A stretch of 64,000 nt of DNA. Origin: Pleurocapsa minor GSE-CHR-MK 17-07R (lineage in GTDB: Bacteria > Chloroflexota > Anaerolineae > Aggregatilineales > Phototrophicaceae). Location: contig JAHHHY010000008.1 in NCBI GenBank assembly GCA_019359125.1, positions 1 through 64,000 on the forward strand. The letters are read 5' to 3'. The translations under genes and the position numbers were made by a program. Below, in pieces: positions 8,535 to 17,748 of the stretch; position 1 is the first letter of the stretch; each line of letters opens with the position of its first letter. The notes under the pieces were generated by a model. The model saw nothing but the letters and a program-made list of their open reading frames with translations, was not told the origin of the DNA and made no database searches.

Positions 8535-8564
8535 ATGATACGTGACTATATGGTCACATGTCAA
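8535..8564 (-). promoter_or_regulatory. Promoter of the ArsR-SRPBCC gene with operator 2 in its spacer
   Basis: On the minus strand, TTGACA (8564-8559) is followed by an 18-base spacer and TATCAT (8540-8535). The spacer holds the inverted repeat GTGAC-N6-GTCAC (8542-8557). A bound repressor would block RNA polymerase directly. Confidence 0.75.
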
Positions 8565-8928
8565 GCAGTGAAAGTCATATGGCAGATGAGAAAATACCCT
8601 GACCCACTCATTTGCGCCACGCCAAAGAAGAACAATGCGTGTTCTGGGCAACCTGGCGCATGTGCTGATTGTTACAGGCCGCGCCAGATGTTCGTAAGCT
8701 GTGATTGTGGCGTTCTCAAGGAAACAACGCCCTGCTTAACGCCCATCTTAAGCATTAAGCCGTTTCTAATTTATTGTTCCGATGTACACTGAAGGTAATA
8801 CTTTGATCATGCAGGAAACTGGCTGTTCCCTTGACAGCCTTCCTGACATCTCCGGAGCCTGCTGTGAGCATCACGCCACCCTCCGAAGGCTCGCAGTGAC
8901 TGCCCCTCCATGAAGAAGGTGAATGCTC

Positions 8929-10680
8929 ATGACGGATCAATTCCCCGCAACCCAGCGCACACTCGAAAAGTCGCCCACCGGCATCAGCGGTTTTGATGAA
9001 ATCAGCGGGGGTGGCCTGCCCAAAGGGCGGCCCTCTCTGATTTGCGGTGGCGCCGGCTGCGGCAAGACCCTCTTTTCGATGGAATTTCTCGTGAACGGTA
9101 TTCGGCAGTACGACGAGCCGGGCGTGTTTATGGCGTTCGAGGAAACACGCGAAGACCTGACCAAAAATACATCGTCCCTCGGCTTTGAGCTGGATGCGCT
9201 GGTGCAGCAGGGCAAGCTGATCGTCGATCATGTCAGCATCGAGCGGTCCGAGCTGGAGCAGGCCGGTGACTATGACCTGGACGGCCTGTTTGTGCGCCTG
9301 GGCTATGCCATCAAGAAGGTTGGCGCAAAGCGCGTGGTGCTGGACACCATCGAGGTCCTGTTTAACGCGCTAGGCGACAGCCAAATCCTGCGCGCAGAGC
9401 TGCGCCGCCTGTTTACCTGGCTGAAAAGCCAGGGCGTGACCGCCATCATCACCGGCGAGCGCGGCGACGGCACACTGACGCGCTATGGTGTGGAGGAATA
9501 TGTATCGGATTGCGTGATCCTGCTGGACCACCGCGTCGAAAACCAGATGTCGATTCGCCGCGTGCGCATCGTCAAATATCGTGGCAGCACGCACGGCACC
9601 GACGAATACCCGTTCCTGATCGATGAAACCGGCTTTTCGGTGCTGCCGGTTACGTCCGTCGGCCTGAATTATCCCGTCTCTGCCGAGCGCATCTCCAGCG
9701 GCATCCCGCGCCTGGACGCCATGCTGGATGGCAAGGGGTTTTACCGCGCCAGCACCATCATGGTGTCGGGCACGGGCGGCTCTGGCAAGTCGACACTGGC
9801 GGCCCATTTTGTGGATGCGGCTGCCGGGCGCGGTGAGAAATGCCTGTATTTCTCGTTTGAGGAATCTCCCAGCCAGATCATCCGCAATATGTCGTCCATC
9901 GGGATTGACCTGCAGCAGTGGGTGGATGCAGGCCTGTTGCAGTTCCGTAACGTGCGGCCGACCATGTACAGCATGGAAATGCACCTGGCCGTGCTGCACA
10001 AGGCCATTCGGGAGTATAACCCGCAGGTGGTCATCATGGACCCGATCACCAATTTCAATAACATCAGCAACACCAACGAGAGCCGCGCCCTGATTACGCG
10101 CCTGATCGACTTTCTCAAGTCGCGCGGGATTACAGCGCTGTTCACCAGCCTGACCAGCGCGGGCGAAGCGGCCGAGCAAAGCGGCATCGAAATCTCATCG
10201 ATCGTGGATGCCTGGTTGCTGGTGCGCAACGTGGAATTCAACGGCGAGCGCAACCGCGTCATGTATATCCTGAAGGCGCGCGGCATGGCCCATTCGAATC
10301 AGGTGTGCGAATTCCAGATCACGAATAATGGCATTCAACTGGTGGATGCCTATCTGGGGTCTGCCGGTGTGCTGACCGGCTCGGCCCGGCTGGCGCAGGA
10401 AGCGCGTGAGCGCGATGAGGAGCTGGCCATGCAGCAGCGGCTGGAGCTGCAACAGCTTCAACTGGAGCGCAAGCGTCTCTCGATCGAGGCACAGATTGCC
10501 GCGCTTCAGTCCGAGCTGGAGGTCGAACGCTCTGAAATTCAACTGCTGCTCGATCAGGACCGGCGGCGCAGGCAGTCTGCCGAGCAGTTCACGAATTCGA
10601 TGATGGCCATGCGCAATATGACTATTGAGGGTGTGAATACAACGTCTTCGCATGAACAGACAGAAGGTGCTTCGTCATGA
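8929..10680 (+). CDS. kaiC: KaiC-family double-RecA ATPase/kinase
   Basis: 583 residues. Two KaiC/RecA domains lie in tandem, each opening '[17 protein letters not shown]' or '[15 protein letters not shown]'-like. Walker A sequences are GGAGCGKT (domain I) and [10 protein letters not shown] (domain II). Each domain has a paired catalytic glutamate (FEETRED, FEESPSQ). In domain II, the segment EISSIVDAW aligns by eye with the region of cyanobacterial KaiC that holds Ser431/Thr432; here it is Ser423-Ser424, so a phosphorylatable pair is kept. A charged coiled coil (about residues 460-560, [16 protein letters not shown]) extends the C-terminus beyond standard KaiC (about 519). There is no KaiA gene nearby. 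The start is ATG 8929, nine bases after AGAAGG; ATG 8923 is too close. Its stop overlaps the first kaiB by four bases. Confidence 0.93.
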   Translation: MTDQFPATQRTLEKSPTGISGFDEISGGGLPKGRPSLICGGAGCGKTLFSMEFLVNGIRQYDEPGVFMAFEETREDLTKNTSSLGFELDALVQQGKLIVDHVSIERSELEQAGDYDLDGLFVRLGYAIKKVGAKRVVLDTIEVLFNALGDSQILRAELRRLFTWLKSQGVTAIITGERGDGTLTRYGVEEYVSDCVILLDHRVENQMSIRRVRIVKYRGSTHGTDEYPFLIDETGFSVLPVTSVGLNYPVSAERISSGIPRLDAMLDGKGFYRASTIMVSGTGGSGKSTLAAHFVDAAAGRGEKCLYFSFEESPSQIIRNMSSIGIDLQQWVDAGLLQFRNVRPTMYSMEMHLAVLHKAIREYNPQVVIMDPITNFNNISNTNESRALITRLIDFLKSRGITALFTSLTSAGEAAEQSGIEISSIVDAWLLVRNVEFNGERNRVMYILKARGMAHSNQVCEFQITNNGIQLVDAYLGSAGVLTGSARLAQEARERDEELAMQQRLELQQLQLERKRLSIEAQIAALQSELEVERSEIQLLLDQDRRRRQSAEQFTNSMMAMRNMTIEGVNTTSSHEQTEGASS

Positions 10681-11012
10681 ATGGTGACAGTGATCTGATC
10701 AATCCGTCCAATGTGGACAAGTGGGAACTGCGGTTGTATGTGGCCGGCCAGACGCCCAAGTCGCTGACGGCGTTTGCCAACCTGAAGCGCATCTGCGAGC
10801 AGTATATGGAGGGTCAGGCCTATGAAATCAAAGTCATCGACCTGCTTGAAAATCCGCAGCTGGCCGAGGGGGATCAGATTGTAGCGATCCCCACGCTGGT
10901 GCGGTCGCTGCCAGAGCCGATCAAGAAGATCATCGGTGACCTGTCGAATACCGAGCGCGTGCTGGTGGGCCTTCAGCTTCGCCATGCCCACATAGATAGC
11001 GGCACAAGCTGA
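10677..11012 (+). CDS. kaiB: KaiB-like protein 1
   Basis: 111 residues. This is the thioredoxin-like KaiB fold: [25 protein letters not shown], then [27 protein letters not shown] with the cis-Pro loop (IPTL), and [14 protein letters not shown]. KaiB binds the ATPase ring of KaiC and is known to switch folds in cyanobacteria. Its ATG overlaps the kaiC stop (ATGA), and its own stop overlaps the next start (TGATG), so translation is coupled. It has a short extra tail (HAHIDSGTS). Confidence 0.93.
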   Translation: MNGDSDLINPSNVDKWELRLYVAGQTPKSLTAFANLKRICEQYMEGQAYEIKVIDLLENPQLAEGDQIVAIPTLVRSLPEPIKKIIGDLSNTERVLVGLQLRHAHIDSGTS

Positions 11013-11356
11013 TGGACGATGAAAGCGGCTGTTCGGACAGTAAGGAGCAGTTTGAGCAGGCTTTGCAGCAGCAGCACACCCAGCGCTACGTGTTGAAGCT
11101 GTATGTGACCGGCCAAACGATACGCTCGATTGCGGCGATTGCGGCGATTCGCGCCGTCTGTGAGCAGCATCTGCAGGGGCGCTACGAGTTTCAGGTTATC
11201 GATATTACGCGCCACCCACAGCTTGCCGAAGGGGAGCGGATTGTTGCAGCCCCTACGCTGATTAAAGAGCTGCCACTGCCGCTGCGCCGCCTGGTGGGGG
11301 ATATGTCTAACGAGGAAAAAGTGCTGTTGGGCCTCGATCTGATGCCGAAAGAATGA
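11012..11356 (+). CDS. kaiB: KaiB-like protein 2
   Basis: 114 residues, a second KaiB paralogue in the same operon. VLKLYVTGQTIRSIAAIAAIRAVCEQ is followed by FQVIDITRHPQLAEGERIVAAPTLIKELPLPLRRLVGDMSN. It has an N-terminal extension of about 25 residues rich in Asp/Glu/Gln (DDESGCSDSKEQFEQALQQQ) that KaiB1 lacks. The two KaiB proteins differ enough in the helix after YVxGQT to suggest separate partners, for example KaiC and the downstream kinase; this is inference. The start codon overlaps the upstream stop by one base. Confidence 0.92.
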   Translation: MDDESGCSDSKEQFEQALQQQHTQRYVLKLYVTGQTIRSIAAIAAIRAVCEQHLQGRYEFQVIDITRHPQLAEGERIVAAPTLIKELPLPLRRLVGDMSNEEKVLLGLDLMPKE

Positions 11357-11390
11357 TTCGCCTGTATGCCCGCACGCATGGAATACGGAA

Positions 11391-13787
11391 ATGTCTGCAC
11401 CCCGTGTATCAACCGAACAACTGCTTCAGGAAAATGCTGACCTTCGCAACCGCCTGGCAGAAGCAGAATCCACCCTCTACGCCATTCGTCAGGGCGAGGT
11501 GGATGCGTTTGTCGTCGAAACGAGCAAGGGGAATCAGATTTACACCCTGCACACTGCCGATCAGGCGTATCGGCAGCTGGTTGAACAGATGCAGGAAGGC
11601 GCGGTCACATTATCGACTGACGGCCTGATCCTGTACTGCAACCGCCGTTTTGCCGACACGCTGGAAACCAATGCAGACGAAATGGTGTCCACGCCCGTTG
11701 AACAGTTTGTGCTTCCTGAACACCGCGACGAATTTGCGGCGTTTCTGGGGGCTGTCATGCCGATTTTGGGGGCCCACCGCGAGTTCAGCTTTATCAGTGC
11801 CAATAATCGCATCGTTCCTGTAATGGTGGCCGCCAATCTGCTGATGATGGATCAGACGCAGGTCATCTGCCTGGTCGTGACCGATCTGACCGACCAGCGC
11901 CGGATGGAGATGGAGCTGCGCGACAGCGAAGAGACCATGCGCTCGATTATCGAGAACAGCATGGATGCCATCCTGCTGACGATTCCCAACGGCAAGATTC
12001 TGGCGGCAAACAGCGCAGCGACGCGCATGTTTGGCTATTCCGAGCAGGAAATTGTCGAGCTGGGCAGGACGGGGATCACTGATGCTCGCGATCCCCGCCT
12101 GAAGGCGGCTATCGAACACCGTAAAAATACTGGCCAGTTCATGGGCGAGCTGACCTTGATCCGCAAAGACGGCACGACTTTTCCCGGGGAAGTCTCGACG
12201 ACAATTTTTACAAATACCGCTGGTGAGCTGAGAACCACGCTGGTGATCCGCGATATCACCCAGCGCAAGCAGGCGGAGGAAGCGCTGCAGCACAGCGAGG
12301 CGCGCTATCGCTCGCTGGTCAACGCGACTTCCGAGGGTATCGTGCTGCACGGCGCGGATGGCCGGATTGAGTCATGCAACGCCGCCGCCGAGCGTATCCT
12401 GGGGCTGAGTATCGATCAGATGATGGGGCGCACGAGCGTCGATCCGCGCTGGCGCGCCGTTCATGAAGATGGTTCCCCCTTCCCCGGGGAGACACATCCG
12501 GCGATGGTGACGCTGAATACCGGGCAGCCCGCGACGAATGTTGTCATGGGCGTGCACAAGCCGGACGGCACGCTGTCGTGGATTCTGGTGAACGCACAGC
12601 CGATTTTTGACGCCGACGACCTGATGCATCCTTCGGCAGTGGTCGCGTCGTTCACGGATATCACGGACATCAAGCGGGTGGAAACGCTGCTGAAGGCCAG
12701 TGAGACGCGCTTCCGCACAATTTCCGAAATCATCACTAATTATGCGTATGGGTTCACCGTCGGCGCGGACGGCAGCATGCAGCACGAATGGACTGTCGGT
12801 GCATTCGAGGAGATTACCGGCTACACCGCTGCGCAGATGGATGAACGAGGTGGTTGGGCCGCGCTCATCCATCCGGACGACATGCCGATCGCAGCGCGCC
12901 GCATGAAGCAGTTGTTATCCGGCAAGGATTGTGTGGATGAGTTCCGCATCATGACGGCCAGCAACGAGGTGCGCTGGCTGCGCGACTATGGGCGCCCGCA
13001 GTGGGATGATGCGCTTGGTCGTGTGACCTATATCTTCGGCGCGGCGCAGGACGTGACCGAGCGCCGGCTGCTGGAGCAGCAGGCGGTCGCGCTGGCGCTG
13101 GAAAAGCAGCGTATCACCCTGCTGGCTGATTTCATCCGCGATACCTCGCATGACCTGCGCACGCCGCTGGCGACGATTACCATGAGCGTGTATCTGGCGG
13201 GGCGCACACAGGATGAAAATGTCCGGAAGGCCAAGCTGGCCGAAATCGAGGAGCAGGTATTCTATCTCAGCAAGGTGTTGGGGCAGTTCCAGCAGATGGC
13301 GATTCTGGACAGCCAGACTGAGATTGAGCCTCAGCCTGGTGATCTCAACCTGCTGGCGCAGGAGGCCGCATCGGTCTTGAAAGGCCAGGCAAAGAAGAAA
13401 GGCGTTTCGGTCACAATGGCGCTGGAAAGCAGCCTGCCGGTGAAGTTTGATGCTAATTTGCTTGAGCGCGCCGTGACCGAGCTGCTCATCAACGCTGTTC
13501 GCTTCACGCCTGAGGGGGGTGAGGTGCATGTTTCCACCGCCGACCGCGGCGATCATGTGGTGCTCGAAGTGGCGGATAACGGCATTGGCATCGGGCCGGA
13601 GGAGTATCCGCACATCTGGGAACGCTTCTTCAAGGTGGACAAGGCGCGCACGCTGGCCGGCGGGGCGGGCCTGGGCCTGCCGATGGTGCAGCGCGTCGCC
13701 GAGCTGCATCACGGGTCGGTGGAGGCCGAGAGCGTGCCCCATCAGCGGACGGTCTTCCGCATCGTGCTGCCGGCCAGCCAGGCGTAA
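11391..13787 (+). CDS. Cytosolic multi-PAS histidine kinase of the kai operon
   Basis: 798 residues with no membrane segment. An N-terminal coiled coil (LLQENADLRNRLAEAE) with the motif AIRQGEVDAFVV precedes four PAS/PAC units at about residues 55-165, 182-293, 303-425 and 438-562 (the last with HPDD and RWLRDYGRP, PAS fold 3 type). The dimerisation/phosphoacceptor helix has His587 in RDTSHDLRTPLATI. The ATPase domain has N (INAVRFTPEGG), G1 (DNGIGIG), F (IWERFFKV) and G2 (GGAGLGLPM) boxes. It starts 34 bases after kaiB2 in the same direction. It has no KaiB-like sensor domain, unlike SasA. There is no response regulator in the operon, so its target is elsewhere. Confidence 0.92.
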   Translation: MSAPRVSTEQLLQENADLRNRLAEAESTLYAIRQGEVDAFVVETSKGNQIYTLHTADQAYRQLVEQMQEGAVTLSTDGLILYCNRRFADTLETNADEMVSTPVEQFVLPEHRDEFAAFLGAVMPILGAHREFSFISANNRIVPVMVAANLLMMDQTQVICLVVTDLTDQRRMEMELRDSEETMRSIIENSMDAILLTIPNGKILAANSAATRMFGYSEQEIVELGRTGITDARDPRLKAAIEHRKNTGQFMGELTLIRKDGTTFPGEVSTTIFTNTAGELRTTLVIRDITQRKQAEEALQHSEARYRSLVNATSEGIVLHGADGRIESCNAAAERILGLSIDQMMGRTSVDPRWRAVHEDGSPFPGETHPAMVTLNTGQPATNVVMGVHKPDGTLSWILVNAQPIFDADDLMHPSAVVASFTDITDIKRVETLLKASETRFRTISEIITNYAYGFTVGADGSMQHEWTVGAFEEITGYTAAQMDERGGWAALIHPDDMPIAARRMKQLLSGKDCVDEFRIMTASNEVRWLRDYGRPQWDDALGRVTYIFGAAQDVTERRLLEQQAVALALEKQRITLLADFIRDTSHDLRTPLATITMSVYLAGRTQDENVRKAKLAEIEEQVFYLSKVLGQFQQMAILDSQTEIEPQPGDLNLLAQEAASVLKGQAKKKGVSVTMALESSLPVKFDANLLERAVTELLINAVRFTPEGGEVHVSTADRGDHVVLEVADNGIGIGPEEYPHIWERFFKVDKARTLAGGAGLGLPMVQRVAELHHGSVEAESVPHQRTVFRIVLPASQA

Positions 13788-13806
13788 CCCCGCGCCTGAA
13801 ACGCGC

Positions 13807-15678
13807 TTACGGCAGAAAAACGTCGCAGCTTCCCGCGCCCATCTCGCAGCGGCCGATTTCCTGGCCGTCCCACAGCACGCGAAACTGCGTCACGCCATCG
13901 CGCGGGAGCCAGAAGACCAGCTCGCTGTCGCGCGGGGCGGTCACGATCGAGTTGTAGTTGCCGCACTGCCCCGGCCGCATGTACCCGCTCGACCGGTTGA
14001 TTTCCACGGCGGAGCATTTCCCGCTTTCGACACGGTTATAGCCCACCCATGACCAGCGTTCGCCATCAAACGACTGGCCAATCGCGCCGCCGGCCGCGTT
14101 GATGGCCTCAAAACGAATCGAGGTCACCAGAATCGGCGGATGCCCCGGATTGCTCCAGTAAAAGCTGTTGGCATCCCACAGGAAGGTGACGCGCCGTCCA
14201 CCGGGATAGAGCACGGTTGGCTGGGCGGGCGCGGGCGGCTGGGTCGGCGCGACGTCGGTTGGGGCAGGCGCAGGGGTGGGCGGCACATCGGTCGGGACAG
14301 CGGCGGCCGTCGGCGGCACATCGGTCGGCGGCGGTGCGTCTGTGTTTACCGGCAGCACCGGCACGACGACAATCTCGGTTGGCGGAATGGGCGTCGGGCT
14401 GGGCGGAATCGGTGTATTCGAGGGCACGCTGAGCGCCATGCCGTCCAGTGGGGTGCTTTGCGTGGCGCTGGCGATGATCGCGACAGAGGTGGGGTCGGTG
14501 GCGCTGCGCCCGTCCAGCAGCGCGGCGGCCAGCAGCAGCACGATGCCGCCGATGCCGGCCAGAATCAGCGTCGCCACGACCAGCAGCGACGACAGCTGGC
14601 GCGTCGGGTCTGAGGAGGCTTTGGGCGGCGGGGCCAGCGGCGGTGTGTCGGCCGCCATCACGGGCTGGGCCGTGCGCTGATGCTCCTGCGTGGACGGGAT
14701 GCGCGGCGGGTCGGGCATATTCTGCGTATTGACCGAGCGCGCATGGAGGGCGATGCGTTCTGATACGGTGCGGATTGACATCGTGCGCGAACGCCCGATA
14801 GCTGCCGGTTGTTCCGTGGATGACATCGGCGTGGGCGCGGCTTTCAGCGCGTGCGCCAGCGCATCGATCAGCGCGGCTGCCGAGGCGAAACGCCCGGCCG
14901 GGTCCTTGCTCAGCGCACGCAGCAGCACCGCCTCGGTCGCGGCATTCAGCGCAGGATTGATGCTGCGTGGGGGCGGGGGCGGCTTTTCCAGATGCATCAG
15001 CACGAGCGTCGCCAGCGACGGGTCATCAAAGGGGACGGTGCCGGTCAGCATCTCGTAGAGCATCACCCCGAATGAATACAGATCTGAGGCAGCGGTGGCG
15101 TCGGCAGAGCGCACGGCCTGTTCCGGCGCGATGTAATGCGGCGAGCCGAATACTTCGCCGACCGAGCCCTGCTGCACATCCAGCGCGAGGCCGAAATCGG
15201 TCAGCACGACGCGGTCATCCACCGAAATCATGACATTCGAGGGCTTCACGTCGCGGTGCACCACACCCTTGCTGTGGGCATAGTCGAGCGCGCTGGCAAT
15301 CGCCCGGGCGATCTTGAGCACATCCTCATGCGGCATCAGCTCGCCTTCGGTGGCGTACTGGCGCAGCAGCGAGGACAGGTCCATGCCATTGATGTATTCC
15401 ATCACGAAGTAGTACAGGCCGGCGTCCTGATCGGCGTAAAAGACCTGCACGATATGCTCGTGACGCCAGGTGGCGACCGCGCGCGCCTCGTTGATGAAGC
15501 GCGTGGCATAGGCGGGTTCGTCGCGGTAGCGCGCATCGATCACCTTGATGGCGACCGGCCGCTGCAGCGTGACATCGCGCCCGAAGTAGACCTGCGCCAT
15601 GCCCCCGCGCCCCAGCACGCGCTCGATGACGAAATTGGCCAGCCGTCGATTGATAAGGGGGTCCTGATCCTGCATCAT
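13807..15678 (-). CDS. Membrane-anchored Ser/Thr protein kinase (PknB-like)
   Basis: 623 residues. Kinase domain at about 13-275: glycine loop VLGRGGMAQV, Lys45 in VAIKV, catalytic HRD at 141-143, DFG at 161-163, IAPEQ and YSFGVMLYEMLTG. A linker leads to one membrane helix at about 362-386. A Pro/Thr-rich stalk (PPTDVPPTAAAVPTDVPP) follows, then an extracytoplasmic beta-rich domain at about 490-623 with three cysteines (GKCSAVE, GQCGNY, GRCEMGAGSC). There are no PASTA repeats; the outer domain is of unknown ligand. Its stop lies 20 bases from the stop of the convergent Kai-operon kinase. Confidence 0.92.
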   Translation of the reverse strand: MMQDQDPLINRRLANFVIERVLGRGGMAQVYFGRDVTLQRPVAIKVIDARYRDEPAYATRFINEARAVATWRHEHIVQVFYADQDAGLYYFVMEYINGMDLSSLLRQYATEGELMPHEDVLKIARAIASALDYAHSKGVVHRDVKPSNVMISVDDRVVLTDFGLALDVQQGSVGEVFGSPHYIAPEQAVRSADATAASDLYSFGVMLYEMLTGTVPFDDPSLATLVLMHLEKPPPPPRSINPALNAATEAVLLRALSKDPAGRFASAAALIDALAHALKAAPTPMSSTEQPAAIGRSRTMSIRTVSERIALHARSVNTQNMPDPPRIPSTQEHQRTAQPVMAADTPPLAPPPKASSDPTRQLSSLLVVATLILAGIGGIVLLLAAALLDGRSATDPTSVAIIASATQSTPLDGMALSVPSNTPIPPSPTPIPPTEIVVVPVLPVNTDAPPPTDVPPTAAAVPTDVPPTPAPAPTDVAPTQPPAPAQPTVLYPGGRRVTFLWDANSFYWSNPGHPPILVTSIRFEAINAAGGAIGQSFDGERWSWVGYNRVESGKCSAVEINRSSGYMRPGQCGNYNSIVTAPRDSELVFWLPRDGVTQFRVLWDGQEIGRCEMGAGSCDVFLP

Positions 15679-15800
15679 GCCTGGTCTCCACGAAGGTACA
15701 GCGTGCGTTTGAATCGCTGTAACAGATTATCCCGGATAACAGGCTGAAAAAACGAAAAGAAATCGTGGCCCGTGAAATTCGTGTGGCGGATGCCGGCGTA

Positions 15801-16349
15801 TCAGCCCCAGGTCAGATGGGCGAAGCGGAACGGAATGAGTGCCAGCGTGACCGCGTGCGCATAATACGCCGCCCGGTCGATGGCGCCGCCCGTCAGCAGG
15901 CCGACCGAGCCATCGCTGTGCTTGCTGTTTTCGCGGCCAAACACCTGGTCGTCGGCGTGGCCCAGCTCCATGCCGCCGCGCACCAGCACGGCGACTTCCT
16001 CCGGCAGGTGAAACATGGCCGTGCGCGCCCGTCCGATGACCTGGCTGTCGCGCCGCAGCACGACCGCCCACGCAAATACGCACATCTGCCCGGCGACATC
16101 CTCGCAGCCGCCCTCCAGCCCGATCCAGAAGTCAGCTTCCGGCCGCGCCAGCGCTGCCCCGCGGGCACGGTTGAGCGCGCCCAGCTCGGTCTCGGCATCG
16201 GTCATCGGCTGGTCGCTGACGCCTGAGGGCACGCTGACGCCGGAGGCCGTCACCGCAGCGTCGGGAAACATGGCCGCCAGGCCGGCCCGCGCCGCCTGAA
16301 TTTTCACCGGATTTGTCGAGGCCGCCACGATGTGCAGGGAAGTGTTCAT
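15801..16349 (-). CDS. yjjX: YjjX-family inosine/xanthosine triphosphatase
   Basis: 182 residues, the usual length for the family. The start reads VAASTNPVKIQAARAGL, the ITPase-type strand-loop with the substrate-binding Asn. SDQPMTDAETELGALNRA and the metal site in FWIGLEGGC follow, and VLVRGGMELGHADDQVFG is typical of YjjX. It hydrolyses non-canonical purine NTPs (ITP/XTP) and so cleans the nucleotide pool. It is a monocistronic-looking gene. Confidence 0.88.
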   Translation of the reverse strand: MNTSLHIVAASTNPVKIQAARAGLAAMFPDAAVTASGVSVPSGVSDQPMTDAETELGALNRARGAALARPEADFWIGLEGGCEDVAGQMCVFAWAVVLRRDSQVIGRARTAMFHLPEEVAVLVRGGMELGHADDQVFGRENSKHSDGSVGLLTGGAIDRAAYYAHAVTLALIPFRFAHLTWG

Positions 16350-16530
16350 GAGAGGCTTGCTTTCTGTCCTGAGAGAATGCCGCCCAGTGTAGGGGGATTT
16401 GCCGTCTGATGCCAGTGTGCGGGCTGGGGCGTTCGGGTATAAAATGTGTATAAGAATTACTCCCGGCTGATTGACACTCCCCCCGGCATATCATACGATC
16501 AGGTCATCTGAATTTCAGGAAGGTTGCATC

Positions 16531-17439
16531 ATGGCGAAGGATTACTACAGCCTGCTGGGCGTGAAGAAAACAGCCAGCGAGGCAGAGATCAAGAGCGCCT
16601 TCCGCAAGCTGGCGAAACAGTATCACCCTGATACGAACAGTAACGATCCCACTGCGGAGACGCGCTTCAAGGAAATCAACGAGGCCTACGAGGTGCTGAG
16701 CGACAAAGACAAGCGCCAGACCTATGACCGCTTCGGCACGGTCAATCCGCAGGCCGCGCCCAATCAGGGCGGCTCTCCGTATACCACGGTCGATTTCAAC
16801 GACACCGAGTTTTCCAGTATCTTCGACTCGATCTTCGGCGGGTCTGGGCGCGGCAAGCGCGGCAGCGGCACCACCCGCGTGCAGGACGTGCCGTTTGGCG
16901 GGCGCGGCGCTTATCCGGTCAATGGCAGCGACATCAACCAGACCGTGCAGATCACGCTTCAGGAAGCCTTTTCCGGCACCACCCGGCGCGTGCGGCGCGG
17001 CGAGGAATCGTTCACGGCCACGATTCCGCGTGGCGCGGCCACCGGCACCAAGGTGCGTCTGCCGGGCAAGGGTGATTCCGGCATCAACGGCGGGCAGGCC
17101 GGCGATCTGTACCTGAATATCGAGGTGCAGATGGGGCCGGAGTACGAGCGCGTCGGCGATGACCTGGTGACCGATGCGAAAATCGACATGTTCAAGGCGA
17201 TGCTGGGCGGTGAAGCCGAGGTCAACACGCTGGCTGGCCCGATCAAGCTGAAGATTCCCGCGGGCACGCAGAGCGGCCGCCGCTTCCGCGTGGCCAACAA
17301 GGGTATGCCCAACCTGCGCGATCCCTCGTTCTTTGGTGATCTATACGTGCGTGCGCTCATCACCGTGCCAGAGCATCTGACCGACGATCAGCGGGCGCTG
17401 GTGGAAAAGCTGCGTACGTCGCTGGGCTATTCCGGCTGA
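16531..17439 (+). CDS. CbpA-type J-domain co-chaperone (DnaJ without zinc finger)
   Basis: 302 residues. The J domain covers 1-70 (DYYSLLGVKKTASEAEIKSAFRKLA, then the HPD triad in QYHPDTNSND, then YDRFGT). A Gly/Ser-rich segment with IFDSIFGGSGRGKRGS follows, and then the two-barrel C-terminal substrate domain (VQITLQEAFSGTTRRV, then KLKIPAGTQSGRRFRV). The CxxCxGxG zinc repeats of DnaJ are absent, so it is type II. It stimulates Hsp70 ATPase. The ATG at 16531 has AGGAAGG seven bases upstream, so the longer frame from 16471 is rejected. No dnaK or grpE lies nearby. Confidence 0.92.
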   Translation: MAKDYYSLLGVKKTASEAEIKSAFRKLAKQYHPDTNSNDPTAETRFKEINEAYEVLSDKDKRQTYDRFGTVNPQAAPNQGGSPYTTVDFNDTEFSSIFDSIFGGSGRGKRGSGTTRVQDVPFGGRGAYPVNGSDINQTVQITLQEAFSGTTRRVRRGEESFTATIPRGAATGTKVRLPGKGDSGINGGQAGDLYLNIEVQMGPEYERVGDDLVTDAKIDMFKAMLGGEAEVNTLAGPIKLKIPAGTQSGRRFRVANKGMPNLRDPSFFGDLYVRALITVPEHLTDDQRALVEKLRTSLGYSG

Positions 17440-17490
17440 CGGCGAACCCCCGCTGAATCACAAATCATCAGGCGCGGCGCGGGCGAATCG

Positions 17491-17748
17491 CTACAACAGG
17501 AGTGTCCTGTTGGTCGGGGGTTTTCCGTCTTCGCTCGCCGCCGGGGCCTCGCCTTCATCCTCGCCAATCTGCGAGACGCGCAGCTGTGCTGAGTCCAGAA
17601 GCGACTGGCAGTAACGGGCCAGCAGGCGGCCACGCTCGAACAGGGCGACGGTCGCGTCCAGCGTCAGGTCGTCATCCTCCAGCTGGGTCACGATCTTATT
17701 CAGCTCTGTAAAGGCCTGCTCAAAGGTCTGATTAGGTTTTTTTGGCAT
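17491..17748 (-). CDS. xseB: Exodeoxyribonuclease VII small subunit
   Basis: 85 residues. The family signature is FEQAFTELNKIVTQLEDDDLTLDATVALFERGRLLARYCQ, a two-helix hairpin. The C-terminal tail is acidic and low complexity. It joins many copies to one XseA to make the single-strand-specific exonuclease that degrades ssDNA from both ends. Its start lies inside the 3' end of xseA (17-base overlap), so the two are translated together. Confidence 0.92.
   Translation of the reverse strand: MPKKPNQTFEQAFTELNKIVTQLEDDDLTLDATVALFERGRLLARYCQSLLDSAQLRVSQIGEDEGEAPAASEDGKPPTNRTLLL

Larger units (their letters stand above)
8491..8928. other. 438-bp intergenic region before kaiC
   Basis: The left 75 bases hold the divergent promoter and the two operators of the ArsR-SRPBCC gene. 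From about 8580 to 8910 I see no convincing gene. A TTGACA lies at 8831-8836 without a good -10 at normal spacing, so the kai promoter is not settled. AGAAGG (8914-8919) is the ribosome-binding site of kaiC. Confidence 0.5.

Noticed and set aside
8535-8792. 85-codon open frame starting inside the ArsR-SRPBCC operator
   Set aside because: Its start overlaps the promoter/operator, and it has no ribosome-binding site and no family features.
8831-8836. TTGACA as the kaiC promoter -35
   Set aside because: No -10 hexamer is found 16-18 bases downstream, so the kai promoter remains unassigned.
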